Of a stretch of DNA of 64,000 nucleotides, positions 6,991-17,049 are shown in pieces. The notes under the pieces are model-generated. The model made no database searches and was not told where the DNA came from. It saw only the letters and a list, made by a program, of their open reading frames with translations. The stretch's first letter is position 1; each line of letters begins with the position of its first letter. A program made the position numbers and the translations under genes. Source of the DNA: an uncultured Eubacterium sp. (GTDB taxonomy: Bacteria; Bacillota; Clostridia; Lachnospirales; Lachnospiraceae); assembly GCA_945939115.1 (NCBI GenBank), contig CAMEVC010000009.1:19929-83928 (forward strand), given 5' to 3'.

Positions 6991-9900
6991 CTAGAACTTA
7001 ATTTCCATATAAAATTTATTTTCTTCTTGTTTATAACCAAAATCAATAAATGGATGTTTCCATAAGTCATACTTTATAATTTTGCATATCTTAGGAATTC
7101 CAGTACCACCTTCTCCTTTTGCTTTTTCTGCATATTTTTCAGTTTCATAAATTTCTTTAGCAATCTCTACTCGACGAATATCATCTGAAATATCTTTTGT
7201 ACAATCAAAGTCATTCTCTATGTATATTCTCATCTTTCCTTCGGAATTCTTCAACGCATATCTAATATAGAATGTATTATTTCGTGGCGTTGCTTTCTTA
7301 TAAATATTATCAAAAAGATTATAAAATATACCATCAAAACTTTTTATAAATTGTCCAGGAATTTTGTCGCTAATAGTATCTTCAATTTCTTCAACAACAA
7401 ATCTTGCTTCAGGGTGCATATTAGTTATTGTCTTTAATCCCAAGTCAAAAGCAAATTGAAGGTCAAAATCACTATGTTTACTTTCGTTACTTCTTTGGAA
7501 CCAGTGACAAATATGCTCAAGAACATTTTGCATATCAGTTTCAGCTTCACTAATCTTTTGTTGAAGTTCCCTAATAATAGGCTTATTATTCAAAGCTGAA
7601 ATTGCATTTCTTAAATTGGTAAATGCAGTCATATAATCCTGCTTAATTTCATTCCTAATAACATACTTTATATTTTCTAGGTTGATTTCTGTTTTTCCCC
7701 AAAGATATGTGATTACCATATCAAAAAATTCTTCAAACGTTTTAATTTCATCTGCATAATATGCTATATCTCCATAGTCAACATCAGTCAATCTATAATC
7801 AAATATGCCTTTTTCACCTTTTAATTCTGTCCTTATTTGAATATAATCTGATTTCAGCTTTGCCAAAATTTCCTCTGTTTCAGAATGAAATTTACCAAAT
7901 GCGCTACACAGAATTTCCTTGTCTTCAGGACCAACAAATTGAATCCAACGAGCAGGAACTATATATGTTTTATTGGCATTATCTTTTTTTGCGTATAGCA
8001 TAGCTCTTTGCAGGGGGCTTCTTAATTCATCTTCCAATGTATTGTGCCTTATATTAAGGCTTAAATATCCATTTAATCCATATTCTCCACTAGAAACAAA
8101 AGCATCTCTTATTTTTTGTACTAATTCTTTTAATAAGCGATATGCTGTTTCATTGGATTCTCTAAATTTATTTTCTTCTTCTCCCTCCAATAGTCGGAAC
8201 CATTGTTTTACTCTATCATCTTGATAAAACATGTAACGTTGGAAATCATTTTTTAAGTTATTATCGAATCTATTCGTAGAGCCTTCTGCACTGATAAGCT
8301 TTTCTTTGATTCCCTCTACATTTACGTGAATTCTACTCTCATCTATAATCTTCAACTCTTTATTAATCATAAGCTTTTGTGTAAGCTCTCTGATTTCATT
8401 TTCATATTCTTTTTCATTTTCCGAATCAAGGAACGTTAATAGGTTACATATTTCGACTCTTTCTTGATCTCTTTCCTGCGGATTTTCAAATATGTATACT
8501 GCATCATCCATAGTTTTTGCTATACATACATTTTTCAAGAAATATACTAGCATCTTCTTATCATATCTATCCGCAAACACTTTCATTTGAGATGGACGCT
8601 CTATATCTTCTAAATCAAAGAAGTTACTAACTACTATTCCCAAATCATCCTTTTTGTCTCTTTCGATATAATATGCAAACACATAGTATAATATTGGTGT
8701 GCATATATTTTTTCTTATTTCTGTAGGCCCATTATCTATATATGAAATAATTTTTCCCCACGGAATAAATAGAGATGTATAAATATTATCAATTACTAAA
8801 TTTGCCGCTATATTAAAAACTATTTCCCAATCTTGTTCAAGATTTACCGAAGAAAGAAATCTTTTCATTGCGTCAATACTTATAGAAGAATTATTTCCGT
8901 CAATAGGATGTAAATGCGCTATTTTATCTGATGTACTTGTATTGCTATCGCACACAAATAAATAATCCTTAATTTCTTCTATTCCACATATATCCGACGC
9001 CAACTGATATTCTTTACATAACAGTGCTTTTCTAAATTGAACATAAGGATCTTTTTCATCCAACTTATCTGCAATGAAATCCTTACATTCTTCTTTATCT
9101 AAGCTACACACAAGAGTTTCTATATCAAGATGTTGAAGATTACCCAATATTCTATGATGTACATAATCAAATCCATTACTATCATAACATCTTGATAATA
9201 TATCGCTTATAATACTTTTCGCCCATGTAGATTGGCTACATGTAAGTGCAAATTTACTTATTGCTTCCATCGCATCATCTCTTTGGGCATTTAATTTGTA
9301 TACAGATGATAAATGCTCAAGTAAAGTCCCTAAATTAGTATCTTTAAATTGGCTTTCTCCGTCATTGATTAATATATTAGTTTCCACGAGTAAGCTCATT
9401 GCTTCTGTATTATTAGGGAATAATTTAAGCAATTCTACTGCTTCTTCTCTTGCTTCTTTAAGTTTTCCTAAAATGAATTTGGTTTTAGCCCCATCTAAGC
9501 GGCTTTTTAGTGTATAATTCTCTTTTCTGTGTTCCTTCGTATCAAGTATAAATCTTATTGCATTTAGATGATCGTCATTAATTTCATGCAAAAACACAAT
9601 ATATGCCTGCATACATTGATAAAAATAGTTTGTCTTAGGTTGATTCATTAGTTCATTACACACATTGATTACAAATAAATATCTATCAATTAAAGAACAG
9701 TGCTGTATAACTCCAATCGTAAGCATTATTTTTTCAGGCTCGGCAATATAAGCATTTCCAGCAATGGAATAATTGAAAAATTCAATTGCTTGATCTGCAT
9801 TTTGAAGGTACTTTTTTGCACCTGTTATTTCCTTTTCGGCAATGTAATAATATTCGTCACTGGTTACACTTTCTCTATTCTTTAGTTCATAAAAATTTAA

Positions 9901-10440
9901 AACAGAGCCAAATACTGTAGGAACAGCATTTTCTACCAATTCTGTTACACTTTTTCCTAATTTACTATATAAAAAGAATCTACATTCTGTTGACCAATAA
10001 GATACACCATACTGCGCTTCAACATACTCAATAACTTGGAGTGCTTCTTCATACTTATTAAGCAGTACGAAATTATCGTATTTTTCTCTTTGAACAACAA
10101 ATTCATCAATGACATCTTTTCGATATAAAATGCAAGCAATCATCCAACGTATTTCATATTTAAAATCATTGGAGAACCCAAAAATATTACCAAATTCTGC
10201 GTAATTCGCCATGCTTTCTGGAAAAAAATTACTTGAAATATATGGTTCTGCTGCCTGTGACGCAATAATCTTAGCGAAATCATCAAAAAAGACTTCGTCA
10301 TCTTCTTGAGTTAGGACCTCATTAAATCTATTCCCTAACTCTTTGAGAAGTTGCACTTCTGTTTTTCTATTTTTTCGACCACGCCTATTCATTTCTAAAC
10401 GAACAATCGTGTTTTTTATCAAATCTACCGTATTCCCCAT
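6991..10440 (-). CDS. Giant helical-repeat protein with histidine-kinase-like ATPase domain
   Basis: This protein of about 1,150 residues is soluble. The first ~950 residues are predicted all-helical and TPR-like (for example KYEEALQVIEYVEAQYGVSY and later GKLKEAREEAVELLKLFPNN). The last ~110 residues form a GHKL/HATPase_c fold: N-box FYNLFDN near 1040 and GEGGTGIPKICKII as the ATP-lid glycine motif near 1110; the usual DxGxG box is degenerate (IENDFD). Just upstream, LEHICHWFQ near residue 980 contains histidines that could be the phospho-acceptor. Start at 10440 follows GGAG; the ATG eight codons upstream has no ribosome site. It is first in the operon with two receiver proteins, so it is probably their kinase, with the repeat region as sensor (inference). 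Confidence 0.8.
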   Translation of the reverse strand: MGNTVDLIKNTIVRLEMNRRGRKNRKTEVQLLKELGNRFNEVLTQEDDEVFFDDFAKIIASQAAEPYISSNFFPESMANYAEFGNIFGFSNDFKYEIRWMIACILYRKDVIDEFVVQREKYDNFVLLNKYEEALQVIEYVEAQYGVSYWSTECRFFLYSKLGKSVTELVENAVPTVFGSVLNFYELKNRESVTSDEYYYIAEKEITGAKKYLQNADQAIEFFNYSIAGNAYIAEPEKIMLTIGVIQHCSLIDRYLFVINVCNELMNQPKTNYFYQCMQAYIVFLHEINDDHLNAIRFILDTKEHRKENYTLKSRLDGAKTKFILGKLKEAREEAVELLKLFPNNTEAMSLLVETNILINDGESQFKDTNLGTLLEHLSSVYKLNAQRDDAMEAISKFALTCSQSTWAKSIISDILSRCYDSNGFDYVHHRILGNLQHLDIETLVCSLDKEECKDFIADKLDEKDPYVQFRKALLCKEYQLASDICGIEEIKDYLFVCDSNTSTSDKIAHLHPIDGNNSSISIDAMKRFLSSVNLEQDWEIVFNIAANLVIDNIYTSLFIPWGKIISYIDNGPTEIRKNICTPILYYVFAYYIERDKKDDLGIVVSNFFDLEDIERPSQMKVFADRYDKKMLVYFLKNVCIAKTMDDAVYIFENPQERDQERVEICNLLTFLDSENEKEYENEIRELTQKLMINKELKIIDESRIHVNVEGIKEKLISAEGSTNRFDNNLKNDFQRYMFYQDDRVKQWFRLLEGEEENKFRESNETAYRLLKELVQKIRDAFVSSGEYGLNGYLSLNIRHNTLEDELRSPLQRAMLYAKKDNANKTYIVPARWIQFVGPEDKEILCSAFGKFHSETEEILAKLKSDYIQIRTELKGEKGIFDYRLTDVDYGDIAYYADEIKTFEEFFDMVITYLWGKTEINLENIKYVIRNEIKQDYMTAFTNLRNAISALNNKPIIRELQQKISEAETDMQNVLEHICHWFQRSNESKHSDFDLQFAFDLGLKTITNMHPEARFVVEEIEDTISDKIPGQFIKSFDGIFYNLFDNIYKKATPRNNTFYIRYALKNSEGKMRIYIENDFDCTKDISDDIRRVEIAKEIYETEKYAEKAKGEGGTGIPKICKIIKYDLWKHPFIDFGYKQEENKFYMEIKF

Positions 10441-10520
10441 ATGTCTTTTCTCCAATCTGTACATCTTGCTATATTCTAAAATTTTGCCAAACCACTTTTA
10501 CATATATTTCACTAGCACAA

Positions 10521-10547
10521 ATAGCCCTGCCAATATGACAGAGCTAT
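10521..10547 (-). terminator. Hairpin after hsdS, probable terminator
   Basis: A 12-bp stem (ATAGC...GCTAT ends, two G-U pairs in the minus-strand RNA) with a 3-base loop, beginning five bases after the hsdS stop. The U-tract is short. It separates the restriction operon from the kinase operon. Confidence 0.55.
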
Positions 10548-10551
10548 CCTA

Positions 10552-11736
10552 TTAATTTTTAAACCCTACTTGTCCATTCATCAACAATGGCAATAAGAAA
10601 TCACGCAATGAAGCAAGTTCTTGATTTTCACGGAAAATATTTTGCATATATTTTCTTCTTTCTAATGCAGATTCTTCAAATAATTTAACTATTTCATCAT
10701 CTGGAATAACAATAAGCATATTTTCTAAATTTGCCCTTGTAATTTGCGGTTGAGCAGAACCAGTAATAAAAGGCGAAATTATTTCATAAGAAAGACCATA
10801 ATATATATATTCTTTTCCATATTGTTCTTTTGGAGCCACTACCATTGCATTTCCTGTTATCCATGAATACGGCTGCGTCATTAAAAATCGACCACAACTT
10901 GCTCCTCTACAGCATATTGCAATTTCATTATTCACATGATTATATTTATTGTATTTTCCCACAATACCATTTGCACCATATACATTATAAGCTCCGTCTG
11001 AAACGAAATCTTTTTCACCAATCGTTTGGGGCTGATATAATTCTGCGACATCGCCTATTTTTTTTACTTCCCATCCTTCTGGAATTTCTCTTTTCAACTC
11101 CTCATTCCATACCATCTTACCACCAGAGGACTTGTAAGGCTTTCCGTTTTCATCTGGAAAATCAAATTGAAGGAACCAATAATCATAGATGGTCTTTGCC
11201 ATTGATTCAAGTTCGGCGTTAATTAACTTATTGTTTGTGATTTTTTTACTAAGCATAGTTGCAAAACTAGATACCTCTTCTTGATTATCTATTATAGGTA
11301 TTGAAAGTTCGCCTAAATCACTAATATTAAAATTGCTTACTATTGAACCTCTTCTAGACACCTGTTCTATTTGCTTTTTAACATAATCCGAAAGTAACAC
11401 TGTTAATAAATATTCTGGTGAACATATGTCTTTATTTACCCTCAACAAAACTAATCGTTGTCCTAAGCAACATTTAAATCCATGTGGAATAATTGCGCAA
11501 TTACCAATAGGTGCTTCTCTTGAAAAAATAATGTCTCCTTCACCCGGAACAGCTCTTCGTATTCTTTTCTTATAGGTTTCTTCATCAACATAATAATCAT
11601 CTGATAAATCTATCTGTCCATCTACCAAATTGAAATTTCTAATTACTGGAATTCCCTCTTTTAACCATTCTGGCGATTCGTGAGGACAATCAACAATATT
11701 AGTACATACTTCAGAAAGTGTCATAAACTTAATCAT
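10552..11736 (-). CDS. hsdS: Type I restriction-modification specificity subunit HsdS
   Basis: This 394-residue protein has two target-recognition halves: one begins near residue 5 and ends with the helical spacer AELESMAKTIYDYWFLQFDF near 180-200; the second begins at WEVKKIGDVAELYQP near 222 and closes with a helix ending in LRDFLLPLLMNGQVGF. This is the normal two-TRD layout and close to normal length. It reads the DNA target and guides the HsdM/HsdR complex. Its start overlaps the small Cys-rich gene by 8 bases (ATGATTAA), so it is translationally coupled to it. No internal repeat or inverted second hsdS copy is visible, so phase variation by inversion is not indicated. Confidence 0.92.
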   Translation of the reverse strand: MIKFMTLSEVCTNIVDCPHESPEWLKEGIPVIRNFNLVDGQIDLSDDYYVDEETYKKRIRRAVPGEGDIIFSREAPIGNCAIIPHGFKCCLGQRLVLLRVNKDICSPEYLLTVLLSDYVKKQIEQVSRRGSIVSNFNISDLGELSIPIIDNQEEVSSFATMLSKKITNNKLINAELESMAKTIYDYWFLQFDFPDENGKPYKSSGGKMVWNEELKREIPEGWEVKKIGDVAELYQPQTIGEKDFVSDGAYNVYGANGIVGKYNKYNHVNNEIAICCRGASCGRFLMTQPYSWITGNAMVVAPKEQYGKEYIYYGLSYEIISPFITGSAQPQITRANLENMLIVIPDDEIVKLFEESALERRKYMQNIFRENQELASLRDFLLPLLMNGQVGFKN

Positions 11737-11950
11737 TGATCGTATCCTCCTTCAATTTTTTATAGTATTTTTTCCATCTAGCTGATGGAGATTTGCAAAT
11801 ATGGTCTTCACTAGTAAATGCACAAATATTATCAACATAACAATTTTTACAAATATCAGGATTATTTGCCCTACAACCATAAGTTTGTTTTTCTGTGTCT
11901 CCAACATTAAGTTTATCATTTAATGAAAACCTAAATTCTTTTTCATTCAT
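11729..11950 (-). CDS. Small Cys-rich protein between hsdM and hsdS
   Basis: This 73-residue protein overlaps hsdM by 8 bases at its start (ATGAATGA) and hsdS by 8 bases at its end, so it is built into the restriction operon. It has Cys26, Cys34, Cys37, Cys43, His50 and Cys52, a spacing that could hold a metal ion or an iron-sulfur cluster, followed by a basic tail (ARWKKYYKKLKED). I do not recognise the family. It could be a DNA-binding accessory subunit, an assembly factor for HsdS, or a regulator of the nuclease. Confidence 0.75.
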   Translation of the reverse strand: MNEKEFRFSLNDKLNVGDTEKQTYGCRANNPDICKNCYVDNICAFTSEDHICKSPSARWKKYYKKLKEDTIND

Positions 11951-13619
11951 ACTTCAATTCCCCCAATCTTTCTTTAATGGATTGTTCAAGGGACTTTCCT
12001 TCAGAAAATAGTTTGTCCAAATTAGCTGTATAAGTAGCCATCTTATTATTAAACTCTTCAGATGATAACTCTACAAATTCAATCTTAACTTCAAAATACT
12101 GTCCTGCGGAGAAAGAATAATTCTTTTCTGTAATCTGCTCATAAGAAACCTTTACTGAAAAGTCATCTACTACATCCTGATTAATGAATGTATCTTCAAT
12201 TAATTTCACTTCTGTATCGCTAAGAACAGTTTTTTGATTTTTACCATCCTTAACCTTTTTGCCAAGTTTGGATGCGTCAACAAGCATGATGTCGCCGTCA
12301 GTATTAGATTTATCAATAAATAATACTGATACGTTGGTTCCTGTATTAGCAAAAATATTTGAAGGCATAGAAACAACACCTTTGAGCCATTTCTTCTCAA
12401 CGATTGTTTGTCTGATAGTCTTTTCAATTCCTGACTGGGCTGTAATGAATCCTGTAGGCACAACAATGGCAGCCTTTCCATCATCCTTTAAAGACCAAAG
12501 GATGTGCTGGATAAAACATAAGTAAATTCCCATAGAATCTTTCTTTGCATTTGGAATCTTAGGAATACCCGCAAAGAATCTTCTGATACCATTTCTTTCC
12601 TCTGATTCAGCCCATTTTTGCTCAATACCATCTCTTGTAGAAGAGAAGTCCATTTTGAACGGAGGATTTGAAGTAATATAATCAAATCTCTTTACACCAG
12701 AACTAGGATCATGCGGTGTATTGTAATGAGCAGGTGTATCAAGAGTGTCTCCTTCAATAATGTTATCTAATGAATTTGTTAAACCATTAAGCAGCATATT
12801 GATACGTAAAAATCTTGAAGACTTACCTGAAATATCCTGTGTATAAACCTGTGCCTTGTCTCCGAAAGAACCTTTCCCAAGTGCATTTGCTAAATGTAAC
12901 ACAAGAGAACCAGAACCAGCGGATGGGTCATAAATCTCATATAATTTGTCTTCTACAGGAGACATATTAACAAGAATCTTTGCAATAATCGCACTAATAG
13001 CCTGTGGAGTAAAGTATTCTGCATATACACCGCTTGCTACATTATAATCTTTAATCAAGTATTCAAAGATAGTTGAGTAAAAATCAAAGTTACCCTTAAA
13101 TGCATCACCAAAATCAAATTTCTCCTGGCTGATAATACCAAAGATATTTTTAGCAAAGTTGTTTCTCTTTGAAGCTTCTACATTTTCAGTAATTCTTGTA
13201 AATAAAGGCTTTCTGTTACCATCTGCTGTCTCTACAGAGAAAGCTTCATTCTTTGTATCGTTAGAAATCTTTTCTAATGCGTCATCAAATAATTTGTAGA
13301 ATTCATTATAAGAAACCTTATTGATTAAGTATTCAATGGTTTCGTCATAGGTGAAAGCAACGTCCTGCGCGTATGTATCATAAAAAGCGTCCATTTCTGC
13401 ATTTTCATTTTTCAGGACTTCTTCATAAGACATGCCAATTTCTTCCGCAAAGTCTTTCAAGTTTGCCATGAATTTATCATTCAAAAATTTATACAAGAAC
13501 ACAGAAGTAATAACCACTTCTTCGCTTGCTTGATTTGCCAAACCGTTAGTCTGGCAAAGTCCTTTTAGTTCATCAATAATTTGTTTGATTTTATTTTCCA
13601 AAGTAAAAATATCTGGCAT
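11943..13619 (-). CDS. hsdM: Type I restriction-modification methyltransferase HsdM
   Basis: This protein of about 558 residues contains an N-terminal HsdM helical domain, the SAM-binding motif DPSAGSGSLVLH near residue 235 and the catalytic NPPF of N6-adenine methyltransferases near 320, preceded by FTPQAISAI, typical of the family. It transfers methyl groups to adenine in the sequence chosen by HsdS. The start at 13619 has AAAGGAG ten bases upstream; the ATG three codons earlier sits too close to that site. It follows hsdR by 15 bases and overlaps the small Cys-rich gene. Confidence 0.95.
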   Translation of the reverse strand: MPDIFTLENKIKQIIDELKGLCQTNGLANQASEEVVITSVFLYKFLNDKFMANLKDFAEEIGMSYEEVLKNENAEMDAFYDTYAQDVAFTYDETIEYLINKVSYNEFYKLFDDALEKISNDTKNEAFSVETADGNRKPLFTRITENVEASKRNNFAKNIFGIISQEKFDFGDAFKGNFDFYSTIFEYLIKDYNVASGVYAEYFTPQAISAIIAKILVNMSPVEDKLYEIYDPSAGSGSLVLHLANALGKGSFGDKAQVYTQDISGKSSRFLRINMLLNGLTNSLDNIIEGDTLDTPAHYNTPHDPSSGVKRFDYITSNPPFKMDFSSTRDGIEQKWAESEERNGIRRFFAGIPKIPNAKKDSMGIYLCFIQHILWSLKDDGKAAIVVPTGFITAQSGIEKTIRQTIVEKKWLKGVVSMPSNIFANTGTNVSVLFIDKSNTDGDIMLVDASKLGKKVKDGKNQKTVLSDTEVKLIEDTFINQDVVDDFSVKVSYEQITEKNYSFSAGQYFEVKIEFVELSSEEFNNKMATYTANLDKLFSEGKSLEQSIKERLGELKYE

Positions 13620-13634
13620 AATTATCATTCTCCT

Positions 13635-16600
13635 TTATTTGAATAATTGTAAGTTGGTGTACAGTTCATTAAGTATCTGATCATAAAAGCCTTTGACTTT
13701 TACATATATCTTGTCCTTTAACAGTAGCTTTGTAACATCGTGCTTAATCGAATCTGCAAAGTTCTTCCTGCCCTGTACAATCAAAGTATCAGCTTCTAAA
13801 ACTTCTTTGATGTCCTCATAAATGTGAACCATCATTTTTTCAATTTCAGACTTGTCGGCGTCATATTTTTCAATAGCGTCCTGATAGGTTTTTACAAATG
13901 CATAGTTACCACCATAAATCTGTGCCAATCTGTCATTTTCGTAATTGATATCTCTTGCCTGCTTTAATGCTTCCAGCAATTCATCCGTAATAGCATCTAG
14001 ATCTGACAAATCAGAAATTGATAGCTTATTAAAGATTTCCTGTAATAACTGATCCAGCTTAACGATTTTAATATCGCCTTTATTTTTGTTGTTTTTAATT
14101 TCATGCTGAATTTCTCTCACAGTCTTTTCAAATCTCTGATATGTAGGGTTGTCTGGTGTAAACTGTCCTAAATCCAAAATCAGAACTTTTGTCTTAATAA
14201 ATTCATACAGAATTTCCACTACTTCATCATTTGAAATAACGCTCATCATATCCACTGTCTTTGTAGATAAATTGATAAAATCAATTCTTTCCTGAACAGA
14301 ACGAAGTAACTTTCTATTTTTGTCTGCATCAATCTGTTTTGCATATTCAATAGCTCTGGAAAGAATAAATTCTGTCTCACACTCTTTGATACCATTTAAT
14401 AGTCTTCTGATTTTAAGCAATGTTTCTTTATTATAGAACGTAAGCTGCTTTGAAAATCTTTCCAGATTATCTGTTGATATAATGCTTTCCAGTTCGTCGG
14501 CATACTTATGGTATTTTTTATTAATATCCTCTTTATCAATAACAAGACCTGCTAAGGAACCTTCATTTTCACCATTTTCGTTAAGGTCAGCTTCCAATTC
14601 CTTAATATAGGCTTCGATTGTGTTATCGTATTCCTGTTCAATATCTACGAAATCCACAATGTATCCGTATTTGTAAACCTTTCCAGAAGGCGATTTGTAA
14701 GGTCTATTTACTCTGGAAATTGTCTGTAATAATGACTGTGCCTGTGGTCCTCTGAGCAGATACATCTTTTTCAGACGCTTAACATCATAACCAGTGGTAA
14801 GCATGAAATTTACAACCAAAATGTCAGGCGCTAATGTATCTCTGAAATCAATTTGATTGTTTTTATTAATCTGTGCCTGCGTCGGATCATTCTGGTCTGT
14901 GATAACAAGCCCAGTAGTGATTGTTGAATTATGTTTGAACCATTCATGCACTTTTCTTGCCTGCGGATTTGTTCTACAAACAATCATTCCACCAATGGTT
15001 TTGTCAGAGTTCTGTAATCTGAAATTAACAAAATCCTTTTCAATGAATGAACCCAAAGCACTTACATATGCGTCTGATTCAAATACGTCTTTATCATTCA
15101 AACGGCTATCTTCAACATCCAAGTTCTTTTTAATCTCTGACTTTGCGATGGTATCAATATTCTCTTTCTTGATACGCAAAGTATATCCGTCGGCAATAGA
15201 CTTATCATAAAAATACTTATGTATGTAATCGCCAAATTTCAAATTGGAACGCTCTTTCTTGGATAATAGCGGTGTTCCTGTAAGAGCAATATATACTGCA
15301 TCCACATCACAAGTCATAAGGTTCTTTAAATATTCACCTGTAGAGCAATAACTTCTGTGTGCTTCATCAATGAAGAAAACTCTTTGAATATTAGCATTAT
15401 AATCATTTCTTGCTTCTTCCAACTGACTTTCCAATTTCTGAATGTTAGCAACACAAATCTCACCAATAGATTTAACATCAATATTGGTAGACAATGGCTT
15501 ATTTATCTCTTTTGTAAATTCCTCTTTGTTCTTACAGTTAATTACATTCAATCCACGATTCTTAAATTCCACGCTTGACTGTCTGAGCAAATCAATTCTG
15601 TCTACGATAAAGAAGAATCTGGCATTGATATTTTTCTTTGCATAATAATCTCTGATGACGCGATTAGAGAAAGCAGCCAATCCTGTTTTACCACTTCCTT
15701 GTGTATGCCAGATAATCCCACCTTTTCCGCCATTTTCAAGTCTTTCAATAATCTTCCTTGTAGCAAAAAACTGTGGGTAACGCATAATATGTTTTTCAGG
15801 AATCTTTCCATTAACAAACATAATTCCATAATGCAGGAAGTATAAGAAACGTTCCATATCAAAAACAGATGTAATAAAACTATTACAAGGTGTATTCACC
15901 TGTAGGTTTTCCGCAAATTCTGGTGTATCTGCTTCTGCTGGATTGTAACCACAGTCACTCATTACATATTTGATGGTATCCATGGAAATCTCTTTATATG
16001 GATAATTCACATGATACATTTCGTCATCTTCTCTAAAGAATGAAAAACTTGTATTTTGGCCATTAGGCGTAGTGTAGAAAGACCCTGCTTTTACATCTTC
16101 TGCGTCGTCAGCGTCTTCGTACTCCATGTTATTACTGAAAGAAACCAATTGTAGCATATTAAAGAATTTCTTATACTCTGGATTCTGCAATCTCTGGTTA
16201 ATCATTCTTTCAAACTCTTTTTGGATTCCACCGTCATTATTAGGTTTCTTAACTTCTAAGAATGACAACGGCATACCATTAATCAAGATATTTACATCTG
16301 GTCTGAATGAGCCTACTTCTGTGCCCTCTATGATACAATATGGTAATTCATCAACAACCGCAAAATCATTGTTGGTTATATCTTCAAAATCAATCAGCTT
16401 TACTTTATCCAACGGGTTAATAAGCCAATTATAGAATTCTTTTCCCAAATCATTATTTTTGATGACATTATTAATATCCATAAGGATTTCTTTTATCTCA
16501 TCGTAAGTAAATTCTCTCTTATTAATTTTCTCCAATGCAGGCTTAAACCTATTGATAAATACTTTGGTCTGGAAATCTATATCTGCGTCCTTTAATGACT

Positions 16601-16676
16601 GATAGTTGTAACCCAATCTAAGGAACTGTATGGTTGCAGGGATTTTTACTCTTGTATCTTCATTAAAAACTGCCAT
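13635..16676 (-). CDS. hsdR: Type I restriction endonuclease/translocase HsdR
   Basis: This 1,013-residue protein is of the usual length for the R subunit. A PD-(D/E)xK nuclease site is visible at Asp127 and Glu141-Val-Lys143 (RPDV, then FLEVKKP). The motor follows, with Walker A HTQGSGKT at about 324-331 and DEAH at 437-440. Helicase motifs continue with LVVNFMLTTGYD, then RGPQAQSLLQTISRVNRPY near residues 640-660. The C-terminus is helical and likely docks on the methylase. All key residues are intact, so the enzyme should be active. AGGAGG precedes the ATG. It is transcribed with hsdM, the Cys-rich gene and hsdS. Confidence 0.95.
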   Translation of the reverse strand: MAVFNEDTRVKIPATIQFLRLGYNYQSLKDADIDFQTKVFINRFKPALEKINKREFTYDEIKEILMDINNVIKNNDLGKEFYNWLINPLDKVKLIDFEDITNNDFAVVDELPYCIIEGTEVGSFRPDVNILINGMPLSFLEVKKPNNDGGIQKEFERMINQRLQNPEYKKFFNMLQLVSFSNNMEYEDADDAEDVKAGSFYTTPNGQNTSFSFFREDDEMYHVNYPYKEISMDTIKYVMSDCGYNPAEADTPEFAENLQVNTPCNSFITSVFDMERFLYFLHYGIMFVNGKIPEKHIMRYPQFFATRKIIERLENGGKGGIIWHTQGSGKTGLAAFSNRVIRDYYAKKNINARFFFIVDRIDLLRQSSVEFKNRGLNVINCKNKEEFTKEINKPLSTNIDVKSIGEICVANIQKLESQLEEARNDYNANIQRVFFIDEAHRSYCSTGEYLKNLMTCDVDAVYIALTGTPLLSKKERSNLKFGDYIHKYFYDKSIADGYTLRIKKENIDTIAKSEIKKNLDVEDSRLNDKDVFESDAYVSALGSFIEKDFVNFRLQNSDKTIGGMIVCRTNPQARKVHEWFKHNSTITTGLVITDQNDPTQAQINKNNQIDFRDTLAPDILVVNFMLTTGYDVKRLKKMYLLRGPQAQSLLQTISRVNRPYKSPSGKVYKYGYIVDFVDIEQEYDNTIEAYIKELEADLNENGENEGSLAGLVIDKEDINKKYHKYADELESIISTDNLERFSKQLTFYNKETLLKIRRLLNGIKECETEFILSRAIEYAKQIDADKNRKLLRSVQERIDFINLSTKTVDMMSVISNDEVVEILYEFIKTKVLILDLGQFTPDNPTYQRFEKTVREIQHEIKNNKNKGDIKIVKLDQLLQEIFNKLSISDLSDLDAITDELLEALKQARDINYENDRLAQIYGGNYAFVKTYQDAIEKYDADKSEIEKMMVHIYEDIKEVLEADTLIVQGRKNFADSIKHDVTKLLLKDKIYVKVKGFYDQILNELYTNLQLFK

Positions 16677-16747
16677 CTCTAATCCTCCTGTATATTCGTA
16701 GTTTAAATTATTTGCTGTCCGTTAATCTGGACTTGCGTCGTTATTTT

Positions 16748-17014
16748 CTATTTAATATCATCAATTTTCTCAATATATTTAACGATTTTTTCTGCTTTTT
16801 CAGTTAAGGTATATTTTCCTCTTGCCTCCTGCTTGATTAATTCTTGTTCCTGCAATTTCACAAAAATAGCATTTGTCTTCATTTTACTAAAGCCAAGCGT
16901 ATTGGCTATTTCAATCTGCCGCAGCGGAACAACTTTTTCTCCTAATATTACTGTCTGATTGTCATATAATAATTTCAGTAATTTGTAGTTATCATTTACA
17001 AATAATTCAAGCAT
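16748..17014 (-). CDS. Small winged-helix regulator of the restriction operon
   Basis: This 88-residue protein reads as a MarR/ArsR-sized winged helix: LRQIEIANTLGFSKMKTNAI as the HTH, then LQEQELIKQEARGKYTLTEK as the wing and KAEKIVKYI as the last helix. GGGAGGGAAG precedes the ATG. It stands 71 bp upstream of hsdR behind a near-consensus promoter, and I see no second good promoter between them, so it is probably the first gene of the restriction operon and may control it, as C proteins do in type II systems. That role is inferred from position. Confidence 0.7.
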   Translation of the reverse strand: MLELFVNDNYKLLKLLYDNQTVILGEKVVPLRQIEIANTLGFSKMKTNAIFVKLQEQELIKQEARGKYTLTEKAEKIVKYIEKIDDIK

Positions 17015-17049
17015 TTTCTTCCCTCCCTGTGCATGTAATTCTAATTAAA

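Noticed and set aside
10552..11736. Phase-variable hsdS by inversion
   Set aside because: No second hsdS copy, inverted repeat pair or recombinase gene is visible nearby.
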